Positions 53,130 through 62,474 of a stretch of DNA of 64,000 nucleotides are shown in pieces (positions within the stretch are counted from its first letter, which is position 1; each line of letters starts with the position of its first letter). A model generated the notes under the pieces. The model did not search any database, had not been told where the DNA came from, and worked only from the letters and a program-made list of their open reading frames with translations. Origin of the DNA: Marininema mesophilum (lineage in GTDB: Bacteria; Bacillota; Bacilli; Thermoactinomycetales; DSM-45169); NCBI RefSeq assembly GCF_900106775.1, contig NZ_FNNQ01000003.1:62001-126000 (forward strand), given 5' to 3'. The position numbers were made by a program, and so were the translations under genes.

Positions 53130-53651
53130 ATGAATGTGCCCAATCTGCTTACTGTTTTTCGGTTCGTTCTCATCCCGGTATATTTAGTTTTGTTCTTCTC
53201 TGAACTTCCTAACCGAACAGTGTGGGCATTTGGGGTATTGTTGTTGGCTGGTCTGACAGATGTGCTGGATGGGTATTTAGCACGTCGCCATCAACAAGTC
53301 ACTCAACTAGGGGTGATGTTGGATCCGCTCGCAGATAAACTGATGATGCTAGCGGTTTTCCTATCCTTACTTGTTTCTCAAATGATCAGTATTACTGCGG
53401 CAATAGCGATATTTATTCGAGATTTGGGGATGATCTCATTATCTGCATTTTTTCACTTCCGTGGGAAACTAACAGTACCCGCTAATTTAATGGGAAAATT
53501 GACAACTGTACTGTACTACATAGCCCTTTCCTTATTGATGTTTGGGTACCCATCGGGAAGTGAGTTCTTATGGGGCGTTATTATTTTCTCCTTTATTACA
53601 TCATTGATCTATTTGCTACAATTTAAGATGTTGAACCAGCGAACGATGTAA
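53130..53651 (+). CDS. CDP-alcohol phosphatidyltransferase (PgsA-like)
   Basis: The 173-residue membrane protein has the family signature DG-x2-AR-x8-G-x3-D-x3-D in DVLDGYLARRHQQVTQ and LGVMLDPLADK. It joins a CDP-diacylglycerol headgroup exchange, most likely forming phosphatidylglycerophosphate. Cardiolipin-synthase-type activity is the alternative, and another pgsA may exist elsewhere. ATG 53130 follows GGGAGGAGGG. Confidence 0.85.
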   Translation: MNVPNLLTVFRFVLIPVYLVLFFSELPNRTVWAFGVLLLAGLTDVLDGYLARRHQQVTQLGVMLDPLADKLMMLAVFLSLLVSQMISITAAIAIFIRDLGMISLSAFFHFRGKLTVPANLMGKLTTVLYYIALSLLMFGYPSGSEFLWGVIIFSFITSLIYLLQFKMLNQRTM

Positions 53652-53655
53652 AGAA

Positions 53656-53682
53656 GGGTATCTAAAGAGATGCTCTTTTTTT
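53656..53682 (+). terminator. Intrinsic terminator after the phosphatidyltransferase gene
   Basis: An 8-pair stem with wobbles (53656-53663 with 53668-53675) and an AAAG loop precedes seven Ts. It ends just before the malic enzyme gene. Confidence 0.65.
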
Positions 53683-53710
53683 CTGGAAATGTCTATCGGG
53701 GGTGTCAGGT

Positions 53711-55018
53711 TTGGCTGAGAAAAACGTGATTCGGGCGTTAATGGTACAAACGCCATCATTGCCTGGTAATTTGGGTCGGGTAGCGTCTGCTATCGGAATG
53801 ATGGGGGGAGATATTGGCGAGATTGAAACTGTTCAGGTAGGCCCCACTTGGACGATGCGCAATATCATTGTTTCTTGCGATAGCGAAACGCATTTGCAAG
53901 AGGTGCTGGAGACGGTTCGCAATCTAGAGGGAGTCATTCTCCATGCTGTCTCAGACGATGTGCTTCAAGCTCATGAGGGTGGAAAAATACATATGACAAG
54001 TCGTCTGGATATCCACTCGATCTCAGATCTACGCCGGGTGTATACACCTGGGGTGGCTGAGGTTTGTCGGGAGATCGAGAAAGACCCAGAGAAGGCGCGT
54101 ATCTATACAAGTATCGGAAATTCTGTGGCGATCGTAACGGATGGGACGGCCATTCTCGGTTTGGGAGATATCGGTTCAGTCGCAGGGATGCCAGTAATGG
54201 AGGGGAAGGCGGCTCTCTTTGATCGCTTTGTCGGAATTAGTGGAATCCCTATTCTCTTGAACACGAAGGACCCGGATGAAATTGTGCGTACAGTGAAAAA
54301 TATCGCGTCAGGCTTTGGTGGTATCCTGTTAGAGGATATCGGTTCACCCCATTGCTTTGAAGTGGAGGAGCGACTAAAGAATGAGCTTGATATTCCTGTC
54401 ATGCACGATGATCAACATGGAACAGCCGTTGTTACACTAGCCGCAGTTATTTCCGCCTGTCGAAGTGCTGGGGTTGATCTAAAGGATGCTTCGGTGGGTC
54501 AGATCGGTCTTGGTGCAGCAGGGCTTGCCATTTGCCGCATGTGTATGGCCTATGGAGTAAGCGATGTTGTCGGAGTTGATCTTTCCGAGGATGCAAAGGC
54601 ACGTTTGGCTCAATATGGTGGGGCACCTGTAGATTCGTTGCCCGAACTTATGGAGCGGTGCGATATCGTTATTGCTACTACGGGTGTACCTGGGTTGATT
54701 AAAAAAGAATGGATACGGAAGGGACAAGTCATTCTTTCTCTGTCTAATCCGAAACCTGAGATCGAACCAGAGGAGGCCTTAGCTGCAGGTGCCGCATATG
54801 CCGCAGATGGGCGTTCTGTTAATAATGTATTAGGCTTCCCAGGGATTTTCCGAGGGGTTTTAAATGCTCGTTCCACTGAAATTACACCGCAGATGTTGAC
54901 AGCGGCGGCTGAAGCTATCGCAGCTTGTACAAAACCCGGGTATCTTGTTCCTAACCCGTTGAATGCACGGGTGCATCAAGTTGTTGCTGAAGCGGTAGAG
55001 ACCGTTGCTCATTCTTAA
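53711..55018 (+). CDS. NAD-type malic enzyme with N-terminal ACT-like domain
   Basis: The 435-residue protein has an ACT-like regulatory domain (about 8-80: LMVQTPSLPGNLGRVASAIG) and a malic enzyme catalytic part with VYTPGVAEVC, TDGTAILGLGDIG, PVMEGKAALF, HDDQHGTA and the dinucleotide-binding IGLGAAGLAI. It decarboxylates malate to pyruvate. The ACT part suggests allosteric control, ligand unknown. TTG 53711 is six bases from GGGGGTG; GTG 53702 overlaps it. Confidence 0.9.
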   Translation: MAEKNVIRALMVQTPSLPGNLGRVASAIGMMGGDIGEIETVQVGPTWTMRNIIVSCDSETHLQEVLETVRNLEGVILHAVSDDVLQAHEGGKIHMTSRLDIHSISDLRRVYTPGVAEVCREIEKDPEKARIYTSIGNSVAIVTDGTAILGLGDIGSVAGMPVMEGKAALFDRFVGISGIPILLNTKDPDEIVRTVKNIASGFGGILLEDIGSPHCFEVEERLKNELDIPVMHDDQHGTAVVTLAAVISACRSAGVDLKDASVGQIGLGAAGLAICRMCMAYGVSDVVGVDLSEDAKARLAQYGGAPVDSLPELMERCDIVIATTGVPGLIKKEWIRKGQVILSLSNPKPEIEPEEALAAGAAYAADGRSVNNVLGFPGIFRGVLNARSTEITPQMLTAAAEAIAACTKPGYLVPNPLNARVHQVVAEAVETVAHS

Positions 55019-55042
55019 GATACGATAGAGCCTCAAAGAAGG

Positions 55043-55075
55043 GGCACCGAGAGGTTTTCCCGGTGCCTTTTATTT
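55043..55075 (+). terminator. Intrinsic terminator of the malic enzyme gene
   Basis: A 7-bp GGCACCG/CGGTGCC stem (55043-55049 with 55061-55067) is followed by TTTTATTT. Confidence 0.8.
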
Positions 55076-55180
55076 AAAGCCATCGCCACTAGTAAGCGAA
55101 GGACCATCTTTAGTCTAAGATCCTCTGGTTCCTTTCATACATGGAAAAAGAACGTTCACTCATCAGGATTTGGAACTTTG

Positions 55181-55189
55181 TGTTACAAT
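55181..55189 (+). promoter_or_regulatory. Extended -10 element before fabZ
   Basis: TGTTACAAT is an extended -10 box about 85 bases upstream of fabZ; no matching -35 box is clear. Confidence 0.4.
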
Positions 55190-55272
55190 AGACGGGCTAT
55201 TGTCCGATCAATAAGTTCGGTATCATAAAATACATACTGGCATCGATTGTGAAGGGAGAGAACAAGAGGGAA

Positions 55273-55701
55273 ATGGATAGCCAACAAATTCAGGAAATAC
55301 TCCCCCATCGGTACCCCTTTTTAATGGTGGATCGTATTTTGGAGTGCGAGATGGGTAAAAGAGCAGTCGGATTGAAAAATGTAAGTATCAATGAGCCCTT
55401 TTTCCAGGGCCACTTCCCAGGGTATCCAGTAATGCCTGGGGTACTTATCGTTGAAGCTTTGGCTCAGGTAGGTGCCTATGCGGTATTGGGGATGGATGAT
55501 CTTCGAGGAAAGCTCGGGTTTTTAGCTGGTGTAGATAACTTTCGTTTTCGAGGTCAAGTGAAACCAGGAGATACGCTTACCTTAGAAGTGGAGTTACTCC
55601 GGGTACGCTCTTCCATGGGTAAGGGGAAAGGAATTGCCAAGGTGGATGGTCAGGTTGTTGCAGAAGGAGAGCTTCTATTTGCCATTGTCGATTCCAACTA
55701 A
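55273..55701 (+). CDS. fabZ: 3-hydroxyacyl-[acyl-carrier-protein] dehydratase FabZ
   Basis: The 142-residue hotdog enzyme dehydrates 3-hydroxyacyl-ACP in fatty acid elongation. The catalytic His is in LPHRYPFLMVDRI and the Glu in MPGVLIVEALAQVGA. ATG 55273 gives the usual length; GTG 55249 would add eight residues. A strong hairpin follows. FabV at 49006 would act on its product. Confidence 0.95.
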   Translation: MDSQQIQEILPHRYPFLMVDRILECEMGKRAVGLKNVSINEPFFQGHFPGYPVMPGVLIVEALAQVGAYAVLGMDDLRGKLGFLAGVDNFRFRGQVKPGDTLTLEVELLRVRSSMGKGKGIAKVDGQVVAEGELLFAIVDSN

Positions 55702-55722
55702 GCTGAAAAGATAGATCGAGTG

Positions 55723-55770
55723 AAGGGGTTGACCAAAGCACATCTTGTGCAAAGAGGTCAACCCCTTTTT
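55723..55770 (+). terminator. Intrinsic terminator of fabZ
   Basis: A perfect 12-bp stem (55723-55734 with 55756-55767) encloses a GCACA/TGTGC inner stem and ends in Ts, just before the stop of the convergent small gene. Confidence 0.9.
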
Positions 55771-55780
55771 CAGGGGGGAA

Positions 55781-55912
55781 TTACCAGGCGCGAACGAGAA
55801 GATAAAGAAGACCCCAGATGAGGAAGGCGAGTAGACTAGCGTTGATCAGCCCGATGATTGAATCTAACGGATCGGGTTCGTCGGATGCGCGATTATTGCG
55901 GGTTGCGGACAC
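55781..55912 (-). CDS. Small single-pass membrane protein, 43 aa
   Basis: A short gene fills this gap on the minus strand. It starts at GTG 55912 seven bases after an AAGGAAG site and ends at TAA 55781-55783. The protein has a polar N-terminus (MSATRNNRASDEPDPLDS) and one membrane helix (IIGLINASLLAFLIWGLLYL) ending in VRAW. I know no family. The ribosome-binding site, clean membrane segment and terminator context argue for a real gene. Confidence 0.6.
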   Translation of the reverse strand: MSATRNNRASDEPDPLDSIIGLINASLLAFLIWGLLYLLVRAW

Positions 55913-56098
55913 GGTGGATCTTCCTTCCGCTAGTTTAGGTCATGACCTTAGCATCACACAGAGATCCTCTAACCATTCTCTTCATTGTTTATAAAGAGTT
56001 AGTTAATTTCCGATTAATCATGTACCCTATCGTCCTTTCATCTCGTTAAAATGAAGAGGATTTTTTAATCCATCTGCGAGAAAAAGTGAGGGAAATCT

Positions 56099-57169
56099 GT
56101 GAAGACGGTAACCATCGTAGGAGCACGTCCCCAATTTATCAAAGCAGCACCTGTTTCTCGAAGTTTACGGAGGCAAGGTGAAGAGGTCCTTGTTCATACA
56201 GGTCAGCATTATGATCAGGCCATGTCGGATGTTTTTTTTGAGGAGTTAATGATACCCGCTCCCGATTATCATCTAGGTGTGGGGTCAAAAGGACACGGTG
56301 CACAAACCGGGGAGATGCTTGCCCTGGTGGAGGAAGTTCTGATAAGAGAAAAACCAGACTGGGTGCTTGTGTACGGAGATACAAACTCCACCATTGCAGG
56401 GGCACTCGCTGCGGCGAAGCTTCATATCCCTGTCGCACATGTGGAGGCGGGATTACGTAGTTTTAACCGTCGGATGCCAGAGGAAGTGAACCGTGTGCTG
56501 ACGGATCATGTATCTACCCTTCTCTTCTGTCCCACAGATACAGCGGTGCGTCATTTAGCAGCGGAGGGAATCACATCTGGGGTAAAGCAGGTTGGGGATG
56601 TGATGGTGGATGCTGTACGCTACAATCGGGAATTGGCTAGTCAGTCTTCAAAAATCTTGGGGCAACTTGGTCTTAAAAGAGGTTCCTATGTGTTAGTCAC
56701 GCTTCATCGAGCGGAGAATACTGACGATCCAAGACGGTTGAGTGAGATTGTAGGGGCGCTCAATCAATTGTCGATACCCGCTATTCTTCCCCTTCATCCA
56801 CGAACACAGGGGAGAATGGAGGAGGTAGGTTTAGCTTTTCATAATCCTCATCTGGTAGTAATCGAACCCGTCGGGTATTTAGATATGCTTTATCTCGAGT
56901 CCCAGGCTGCCAAGATTTTGACAGACTCAGGTGGAGTGCAGAAGGAAGCATTTGTACTGGGGATACCCTGTATCACCATGCGTGATGAGACAGAATGGAC
57001 AGAGACTGTAGAACAACGTGCAAACTGTCTAACAGGTGCTGATCGAGAAAGAATTATTGACGCAATAGAGAATTTTTCAGCGGACTTTTTCGATATAGTC
57101 CCAGTATTTGGTGATGGATACGCTGCAGATCGAATTGTAGAGAACCTATTGGCCTATAAAATAAGATAA
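56099..57169 (+). CDS. Non-hydrolysing UDP-sugar 2-epimerase, probably WbpI-type
   Basis: The 356-residue GT-B-fold epimerase starts with IVGARPQFIKAAPVSR and has VHTGQHYDQAMSDVFF, YGDTNSTIAGALAA, HVEAGLRSFNRRMPEE and LTDSGGVQKEA. UDP-GlcNAc 2-epimerases usually read GTRPEAIKMAP at the first motif, whereas GARPQFIKA is the form I associate with WbpI, which turns UDP-GlcNAc(3NAc)A into UDP-ManNAc(3NAc)A. The four other genes of that pathway lie downstream. It starts at GTG 56099 behind GTGAGGGAA. A plain UDP-GlcNAc epimerase role remains possible. Confidence 0.8.
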   Translation: MKTVTIVGARPQFIKAAPVSRSLRRQGEEVLVHTGQHYDQAMSDVFFEELMIPAPDYHLGVGSKGHGAQTGEMLALVEEVLIREKPDWVLVYGDTNSTIAGALAAAKLHIPVAHVEAGLRSFNRRMPEEVNRVLTDHVSTLLFCPTDTAVRHLAAEGITSGVKQVGDVMVDAVRYNRELASQSSKILGQLGLKRGSYVLVTLHRAENTDDPRRLSEIVGALNQLSIPAILPLHPRTQGRMEEVGLAFHNPHLVVIEPVGYLDMLYLESQAAKILTDSGGVQKEAFVLGIPCITMRDETEWTETVEQRANCLTGADRERIIDAIENFSADFFDIVPVFGDGYAADRIVENLLAYKIR

Positions 57170-57207
57170 GGCCCGGTCCGCCCCGTGGCCTGGGAAAGGA
57201 AGATGGG

Positions 57208-58413
57208 TTGCTGACTATGAAATTAAACGTATTGGTGATTTCCCATTTATATCCAAATCCAGCCAACCCGATGGCGGGGATATTTGTTCACAACCAAGTA
57301 AAAGCGCTACGTGATGAAGGAATCGAATGTCGAGTTCTTTCTCCTATTCCTCATTTCCCCTTCTATCCAAAGTGGCGTGATTACCAACGATTTCCCCGAA
57401 CGGCTACCATGGATGGGATCTCGATCCGCTATGTGCCGACCTTTATGATGCCAGGTGGGTTGTTTTTTTCTGCATACGGGTATTTTTACTATCAGGCATT
57501 GCATAATGAAGTGGCAGAGATAGGAAGGCAGTTCTCCTTTGATCTCATTCATTGCCATACGATTTATCCTGATGGGTATGCGGGTGCTAAATTAAAAGAT
57601 GCTTTTTCGGTTCCTGTGATCAGTACGATCCATGGGTCAGATATTCGCCTATATCCTCAACAATCCAAGGGTGTTTATATACGAACTGAGGAGGCGTTAC
57701 GGAAGAACGATCATGTCATCACGGTTAGTGAACAGTTAAAAAGAGATACACAAAAGATTGTGGCTGGGGTAGAGGCGACAACGATTTATAATGGATTCGA
57801 TCCCCATCGATTCTCCCCCATGAGTCAGAAAGCAGCACGGAAGAAGTTAGGCATTTCAGCCGATATGAAATCCATTCTCTATGTGGGCAATCTGTATAAG
57901 GTAAAGGGGCTCCATGTGTTAATTGATGCATTTGCTCGATTAGCCGCTCAGGATGATCAGGTGAATCTTTATCTTGTCGGGAGTGGCCCTCTTCAGGGAG
58001 AGTTACAAAGCCAGGCTCGGGAGGCGGGTATCAGTAATCAGATCCATTTTATCGGTCGGCGATCCCATGAGGAGATTCCTATGTGGATCAATAGTTGTGA
58101 TGTGGTGGCATTAACTAGCCTTAGTGAAGGCCTTCCCTCGATCATTATGGAGGCTATGGGGTGTGGCAAGCCTGTTGTTGCTACAGATGTTGGTGGGATA
58201 TCGGAAGTCTTACAGCATCGTCGTACGGGCTTTTTGGTGAAACCTGAGCGTCCAGAGGAGATGGCCCAATGCTTATCCATCCTTTTAGCGGAGAATGAAG
58301 GGCTCGCCTATGATATGGGAGAGCGAGCATTTACAGAGTCAGGAGCGCTTACCTGGAAACGTAATGCTGAGCAGGTCCGAAGCTTATATGAAAAGGTTGT
58401 ACACCCCGTTTAG
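57208..58413 (+). CDS. Glycosyltransferase family 4 protein
   Basis: The 401-residue GT-B enzyme has the N-terminal SHLYPNPANPMAGIFVHNQ segment, a central STIHGSDIRLYP, and the nucleotide-sugar motif ALTSLSEGLPSIIMEAMGCGKPVVATDVGGI with the EX7E pair. It adds a sugar in surface-polysaccharide synthesis; donor and acceptor are unknown. TTG 57208 fits the AGGAAG site better than ATG 57217, which is 16 bases from it. Confidence 0.9.
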   Translation: MLTMKLNVLVISHLYPNPANPMAGIFVHNQVKALRDEGIECRVLSPIPHFPFYPKWRDYQRFPRTATMDGISIRYVPTFMMPGGLFFSAYGYFYYQALHNEVAEIGRQFSFDLIHCHTIYPDGYAGAKLKDAFSVPVISTIHGSDIRLYPQQSKGVYIRTEEALRKNDHVITVSEQLKRDTQKIVAGVEATTIYNGFDPHRFSPMSQKAARKKLGISADMKSILYVGNLYKVKGLHVLIDAFARLAAQDDQVNLYLVGSGPLQGELQSQAREAGISNQIHFIGRRSHEEIPMWINSCDVVALTSLSEGLPSIIMEAMGCGKPVVATDVGGISEVLQHRRTGFLVKPERPEEMAQCLSILLAENEGLAYDMGERAFTESGALTWKRNAEQVRSLYEKVVHPV

Positions 58414-58906
58414 AAGGGATTGCTCTAATAAAGAGAGTATTTGGTATTATGTACATACTTTGATACCGTACATTAGGCTTAGGATTTAACTGATATTGGA
58501 ACTGGGAGAACAGGAGTCTTATCCCTTCACAAGTGTTGTATGGATGTTCACTGGATATCCTGTAGTCCCTAAAGATAATCAAAAGACCTGACCCTAAAGT
58601 ATAGAAAGATTAATTAATAATAATGTAGCTTCGATTATTTAGGAACTAGCCGCGGCGATCCGCGGTTTTTTGTTTTATAAATGATTCTAATGGGTAATAG
58701 AGTTCCGTAAGATGTAATATTTGTTATATTGAGGGGTTCTATCGGAGGTACCCATTGGACGAGGGTTGGATAGGGGTATCACTTTTGTACAGATATTGTA
58801 AAGAAAGATTTAAAAGTTTATGGAAATGATACACCAGCCAATTTCACTATGGTACATTGGACGCGAGTTTTAAGATGATGGTCGGTGGAAAAAAAGGGGG
58901 AGACGA
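58414..58906 (+). other. 493-base gap inside the surface-sugar cluster
   Basis: No convincing gene is present. The gap holds a terminator near 58650 and an imperfect direct repeat sharing CATTGGACG (58753-58761 and 58855-58863), each preceded by GGTAC, in the region upstream of the second gene block. It is A+T-richer than the genes. Confidence 0.5.
58650..58671 (+). terminator. Intrinsic terminator after the epimerase-glycosyltransferase pair
   Basis: Two CCGCGG arms (58650-58655, 58660-58665) pair around CGAT and are followed by six Ts. Confidence 0.8.
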
Positions 58907-59947
58907 TTGATACGTTATGGAATTGTTGGATGTGGTCACATCGCTCGGAAACATGTAGAGGCAATTACAGCTACCGAGGGAGCTTTTTTGACAGCGGTTT
59001 GTGATCAAGACAAAACTCGGCTCTCCCGCTGGTCAAGAGATGGAGTGAAGGGTTATACCGACCTGGGGATGATGTTGCGAGAGGCAACCGTCGATGTCAT
59101 TTGTATATGTACACCGAGTGGCACTCATAAGGAGATGACGATTCAGGCGGCGCAAGCGGGTAAGCATATCATCGTAGAAAAACCGATGGCGCTAACCATA
59201 GCGGACGCCGATAAGATGATAGAGGTGTGTAAGAATCAAGGGGTACTATTGTCCGTTGTCCATCCCAATCGCTTTCGACCAGCGATGGAAGCATTGAGAC
59301 ATCGAGTTGTGGAAGGAGCTTTTGGTACCTTTAGTCATGCCAATGCGACCGTGCGCTGGAATCGGGACCAAGACTATTTTGATCAGGCTCCCTGGCGAGG
59401 AACCAGGGCGATGGATGGTGGGGTTTTGATGAACCAAGCTATTCACAATTTGGATCTGTTGTTATGGATGATGGGGGATGTGGAAGAAGTATCTGCTTAT
59501 CAAGCTACCCGTCTCAGAGAGATTGAAGTAGAGGATGTGATGGTGTCGATCCTCCGTTTTAAAAGTGGAGCCCTTGGTGTGATTGAAGCAGCAGTTACCC
59601 TATATCCCCGTAATTTAGAGGAGTCACTCTCTCTATTTGGTGAGACAGGGACAGCGGTCGTGGGGGGACCTACTGCGAACTGGATTAAAACCTGGCAATT
59701 TGCTGATCTCACTCCAGAAGAGGCGACGGAAATAGTTCAACAAGTTGGTGAAAATCCCTATGGAAAACCTGGACATCAGTGTTTGATCGAAGATATGACC
59801 GATGCGATACAAAGGGGTCGACAGCCGCTGATCACTGGAGCGGATGGACGGCGTGTCCTTGCACTGGTAAATGCTTGCCAAAGGGCGGCACTAACTGGGC
59901 AACGTATCCGATTGGATGAGTTGACTACAGGAGGGATCAGCGGATGA
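58907..59947 (+). CDS. Gfo/Idh/MocA-family oxidoreductase, probable UDP-GlcNAcA 3-dehydrogenase (WbpB/WlbA-type)
   Basis: The 346-residue NAD(P)-dependent enzyme has the dinucleotide motif YGIVGCGHIARKHVEAI, CTPSGTHKE, VEKPMALT with the catalytic Lys, and GGVLMNQAIHNLDLLLWMMG. In the Wbp/Wlb pathway this enzyme oxidises C3 of UDP-GlcNAc uronate. It starts at TTG 58907 after GGGGGAGA and overlaps the aminotransferase gene by four bases. Confidence 0.85.
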   Translation: MIRYGIVGCGHIARKHVEAITATEGAFLTAVCDQDKTRLSRWSRDGVKGYTDLGMMLREATVDVICICTPSGTHKEMTIQAAQAGKHIIVEKPMALTIADADKMIEVCKNQGVLLSVVHPNRFRPAMEALRHRVVEGAFGTFSHANATVRWNRDQDYFDQAPWRGTRAMDGGVLMNQAIHNLDLLLWMMGDVEEVSAYQATRLREIEVEDVMVSILRFKSGALGVIEAAVTLYPRNLEESLSLFGETGTAVVGGPTANWIKTWQFADLTPEEATEIVQQVGENPYGKPGHQCLIEDMTDAIQRGRQPLITGADGRRVLALVNACQRAALTGQRIRLDELTTGGISG

Positions 59948-61059
59948 AGACCCCTTTGATGGATTTAAAGGGTCAATATGGTTCAATTCAAGAGGAAGTC
60001 AGCCAAGCCGTGCTAAGGGTATTAGAAAGTGGCCACTATATCCTGGGACCTGAGGTAAGAGCACTTGAAGAGGAAGTAGCTCACTATGTGAGTGCTGGTC
60101 ATGGGATCGGTGTGGCGAATGGAACAGATGCCCTTGTTCTTACCTTGGATGCAGCGGGGGTTGGCCAGGGGGACGAAGTATTGACCACACCGTTTACTTT
60201 TTTTGCAACGGCTGAGGCCATCTCACGCGTAGGAGCCACTCCAGTTTTTGTGGATGTAGACCCCCAGACGTATAACCTGGATGCCAATCAGTTGGAGCTG
60301 AAGGGGACAGCGAAGACGAAAGCCATCCTACCCGTCCATATCTTTGGCCAACCAGCCAACATGGATGATGTGGTGTCCTGTGCTCGCGATCACGAGTGGT
60401 TTGTGCTGGAAGATGCGGCACAGGCGATTGGTGCTGATTGGAATGGTCGGCGAGTTGGCTCTCTGGGGGATGCTGCTACCTTTTCCTTTTTCCCTACAAA
60501 AAATCTAGGTGGGTACGGAGATGGTGGGATGATTGTGACCCCGGATGAAAACCTTGCGACCAAGCTCCGCAGTTTACGTGTTCATGGGAGTGATCCGGCA
60601 AACAAATATATCAATCGGAGAATTGGCTACAATAGCCGACTTGATGAATTGCAGGCAGCTGCGTTACGAGTGAAGCTGAAGTATTTAGATGAATGGAACC
60701 AGGCGCGGAGAGAGAGCGCCCAACTTTACGATCAGCTGTTAGCTGAGCTTCCTGTTACAACCCCCTATGTCTCTGAGGAAGCTAACTCAACGTACCACTT
60801 ATACATCATCCAGTCTGAGCAACGGGATGAATTGATGGCCTATTTGCGAAAGCGTGGGATCGCCACTAATGCCTATTACTCGATACCCCTTCACTTACAA
60901 GAGGCATTTCATGGGCTAGGCTATCAAGAGGGCTCTCTACCAGTAGCTGAATCCCTAGCCAAACGAACCTTAGCCCTTCCCCTCTACCCAGAGATAAAGG
61001 AAGAGACGATCTACCAAGTGGTTAAGGGAGTGAAGGAATTTTATCAAGGGACGATTTAG
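59944..61059 (+). CDS. DegT/DnrJ/EryC1-type sugar aminotransferase (WbpE/WlbC-type)
   Basis: The 371-residue PLP enzyme has VANGTDALVLTLDA, HIFGQPANMDDV, EDAAQAIGADW and the PLP lysine Lys186 in FFPTKNLGGYGDGG. It would transfer an amino group to C3 of the keto sugar made by the previous enzyme. The start overlaps that gene by four bases, indicating coupled translation. Confidence 0.88.
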   Translation: MKTPLMDLKGQYGSIQEEVSQAVLRVLESGHYILGPEVRALEEEVAHYVSAGHGIGVANGTDALVLTLDAAGVGQGDEVLTTPFTFFATAEAISRVGATPVFVDVDPQTYNLDANQLELKGTAKTKAILPVHIFGQPANMDDVVSCARDHEWFVLEDAAQAIGADWNGRRVGSLGDAATFSFFPTKNLGGYGDGGMIVTPDENLATKLRSLRVHGSDPANKYINRRIGYNSRLDELQAAALRVKLKYLDEWNQARRESAQLYDQLLAELPVTTPYVSEEANSTYHLYIIQSEQRDELMAYLRKRGIATNAYYSIPLHLQEAFHGLGYQEGSLPVAESLAKRTLALPLYPEIKEETIYQVVKGVKEFYQGTI

Positions 61060-61094
61060 CTTTTACATCTAAGCGGAGAAGGAGAAGAGCATAG

Positions 61095-62402
61095 ATGGAG
61101 CAAACCATTGAGAAAATAAACAGTAAAAATGCTGTCATCGGCGTGATCGGTCTAGGGTATGTGGGACTGCCTTTGGCCTTGGAGAAAGCCAAGGCAGGGT
61201 ATCATGTCATTGGTTTTGATATCCAGGAAAAACGGGTGGATATGGTCAACCAAGGAATTAACTACATCGGGGATATCATTGATGAGGAGCTTGCTGAAAT
61301 AGTCCGCTGTGGAGGCTTAAAGGCGACAGCGGATTATGCAGATATCGCTGATTTGGATGCCGTGGCGATCTGCGTCCCCACTCCCCTTGACCGCTACCAG
61401 CAGCCGGATACGTCCTATGTAGAAGCTTCCGCTAAGGAGATCGCAAAACGACTTCATCCCGGTATGCTTGTGGTCTTAGAAAGTACCACTTATCCAGGCA
61501 CCACAGAGGAAGTAGTTTTGCCTATTCTAGAATCAGGTGGGCTAAAAGTAGGGGAGGACTTTTACCTCGCGTTTTCTCCTGAACGCGTCGACCCTGGAAA
61601 TAAGGTATACAACACCAAAAATACGCCGAAAGTAGTTGGAGGTGTTACCCCTTCTTGTACCCAGGTCGCAGCCGCCCTTTACCAAAATGTGTTGGAAGGG
61701 GAGGTTGTAGAAGTGTCCAGCCCCGCTGTGGCAGAGATGGAAAAGATCATTGAGAACACCTTCCGCAATATCAATATTGCCCTGGCTAATGAGATGACTG
61801 TTCTCTGTAATAAGATGGGCATCGATTATTGGGAAGTGATCGAGGCGGCTAAATCGAAACCCTATGGATTTATGGCCTTTTACCCCGGTCCCGGCTTGGG
61901 AGGGCATTGTATTCCGATTGACCCCTATTATCTCACGTGGAAAGCAAGAGAGTATAAATACCACACCCGGTTGATTGAATTAGCCGGGGAAATCAACAAC
62001 TATATGCCGGATTTCGTTGTAGAACGGTCGATGAAAATCCTCAATCGGAACGCTAAATCGATGAGGGGAGCGAAGGTTTTAATTCTTGGAGTGGCTTATA
62101 AACGAGATATCGATGATATGAGGGAATCGCCTGCATTGGATATTATTGAGAAGTTAGAAAAATACGGAGCTGAATTATTTATTAACGACCCCCATATTCC
62201 TGCTTTTACTGTACAGGGGCGCCTTTATGAGAGTATAGAGCTGACAACGGAGTTGCTACAGGAAGTAGATCTCGCGATCATTACTACGGATCATACGGCC
62301 TATGACTATAACCATATTGCGGAAAATGCCCGAGTTATTTTTGATACGAGGAATGCCTTGAAGGATACAAAACCGATTCATGGGGACTATGAAAAAATTT
62401 AA
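61095..62402 (+). CDS. UDP-N-acetylglucosamine 6-dehydrogenase (WbpA-type nucleotide sugar dehydrogenase)
   Basis: The 435-residue enzyme has IGVIGLGYVGLPLALEKA, VCVPTPL-like ICVPTPLDRYQ, ESTTYPGTTEE, and GPGLGGHCIPIDPYY with catalytic Cys272. Enzymes of this group oxidise C6 of UDP-GlcNAc (WbpA) or UDP-ManNAc (WecC). The neighbouring genes favour UDP-GlcNAc, making it the first step of the cluster's pathway. Substrate specificity is inference from context. Confidence 0.85.
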   Translation: MEQTIEKINSKNAVIGVIGLGYVGLPLALEKAKAGYHVIGFDIQEKRVDMVNQGINYIGDIIDEELAEIVRCGGLKATADYADIADLDAVAICVPTPLDRYQQPDTSYVEASAKEIAKRLHPGMLVVLESTTYPGTTEEVVLPILESGGLKVGEDFYLAFSPERVDPGNKVYNTKNTPKVVGGVTPSCTQVAAALYQNVLEGEVVEVSSPAVAEMEKIIENTFRNINIALANEMTVLCNKMGIDYWEVIEAAKSKPYGFMAFYPGPGLGGHCIPIDPYYLTWKAREYKYHTRLIELAGEINNYMPDFVVERSMKILNRNAKSMRGAKVLILGVAYKRDIDDMRESPALDIIEKLEKYGAELFINDPHIPAFTVQGRLYESIELTTELLQEVDLAIITTDHTAYDYNHIAENARVIFDTRNALKDTKPIHGDYEKI

Positions 62403-62474
62403 TTTTCTACACCGAAAGTTGTATAGGATAACCCGATAGAAATAGCAGATGGTTCCACTGAATGGAGGGGTATC

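Noticed and set aside
58349..58582. 77-codon minus-strand frame after the glycosyltransferase
   Set aside because: It overlaps the end of the glycosyltransferase gene and has only a weak AGGT upstream; composition is not protein-like.
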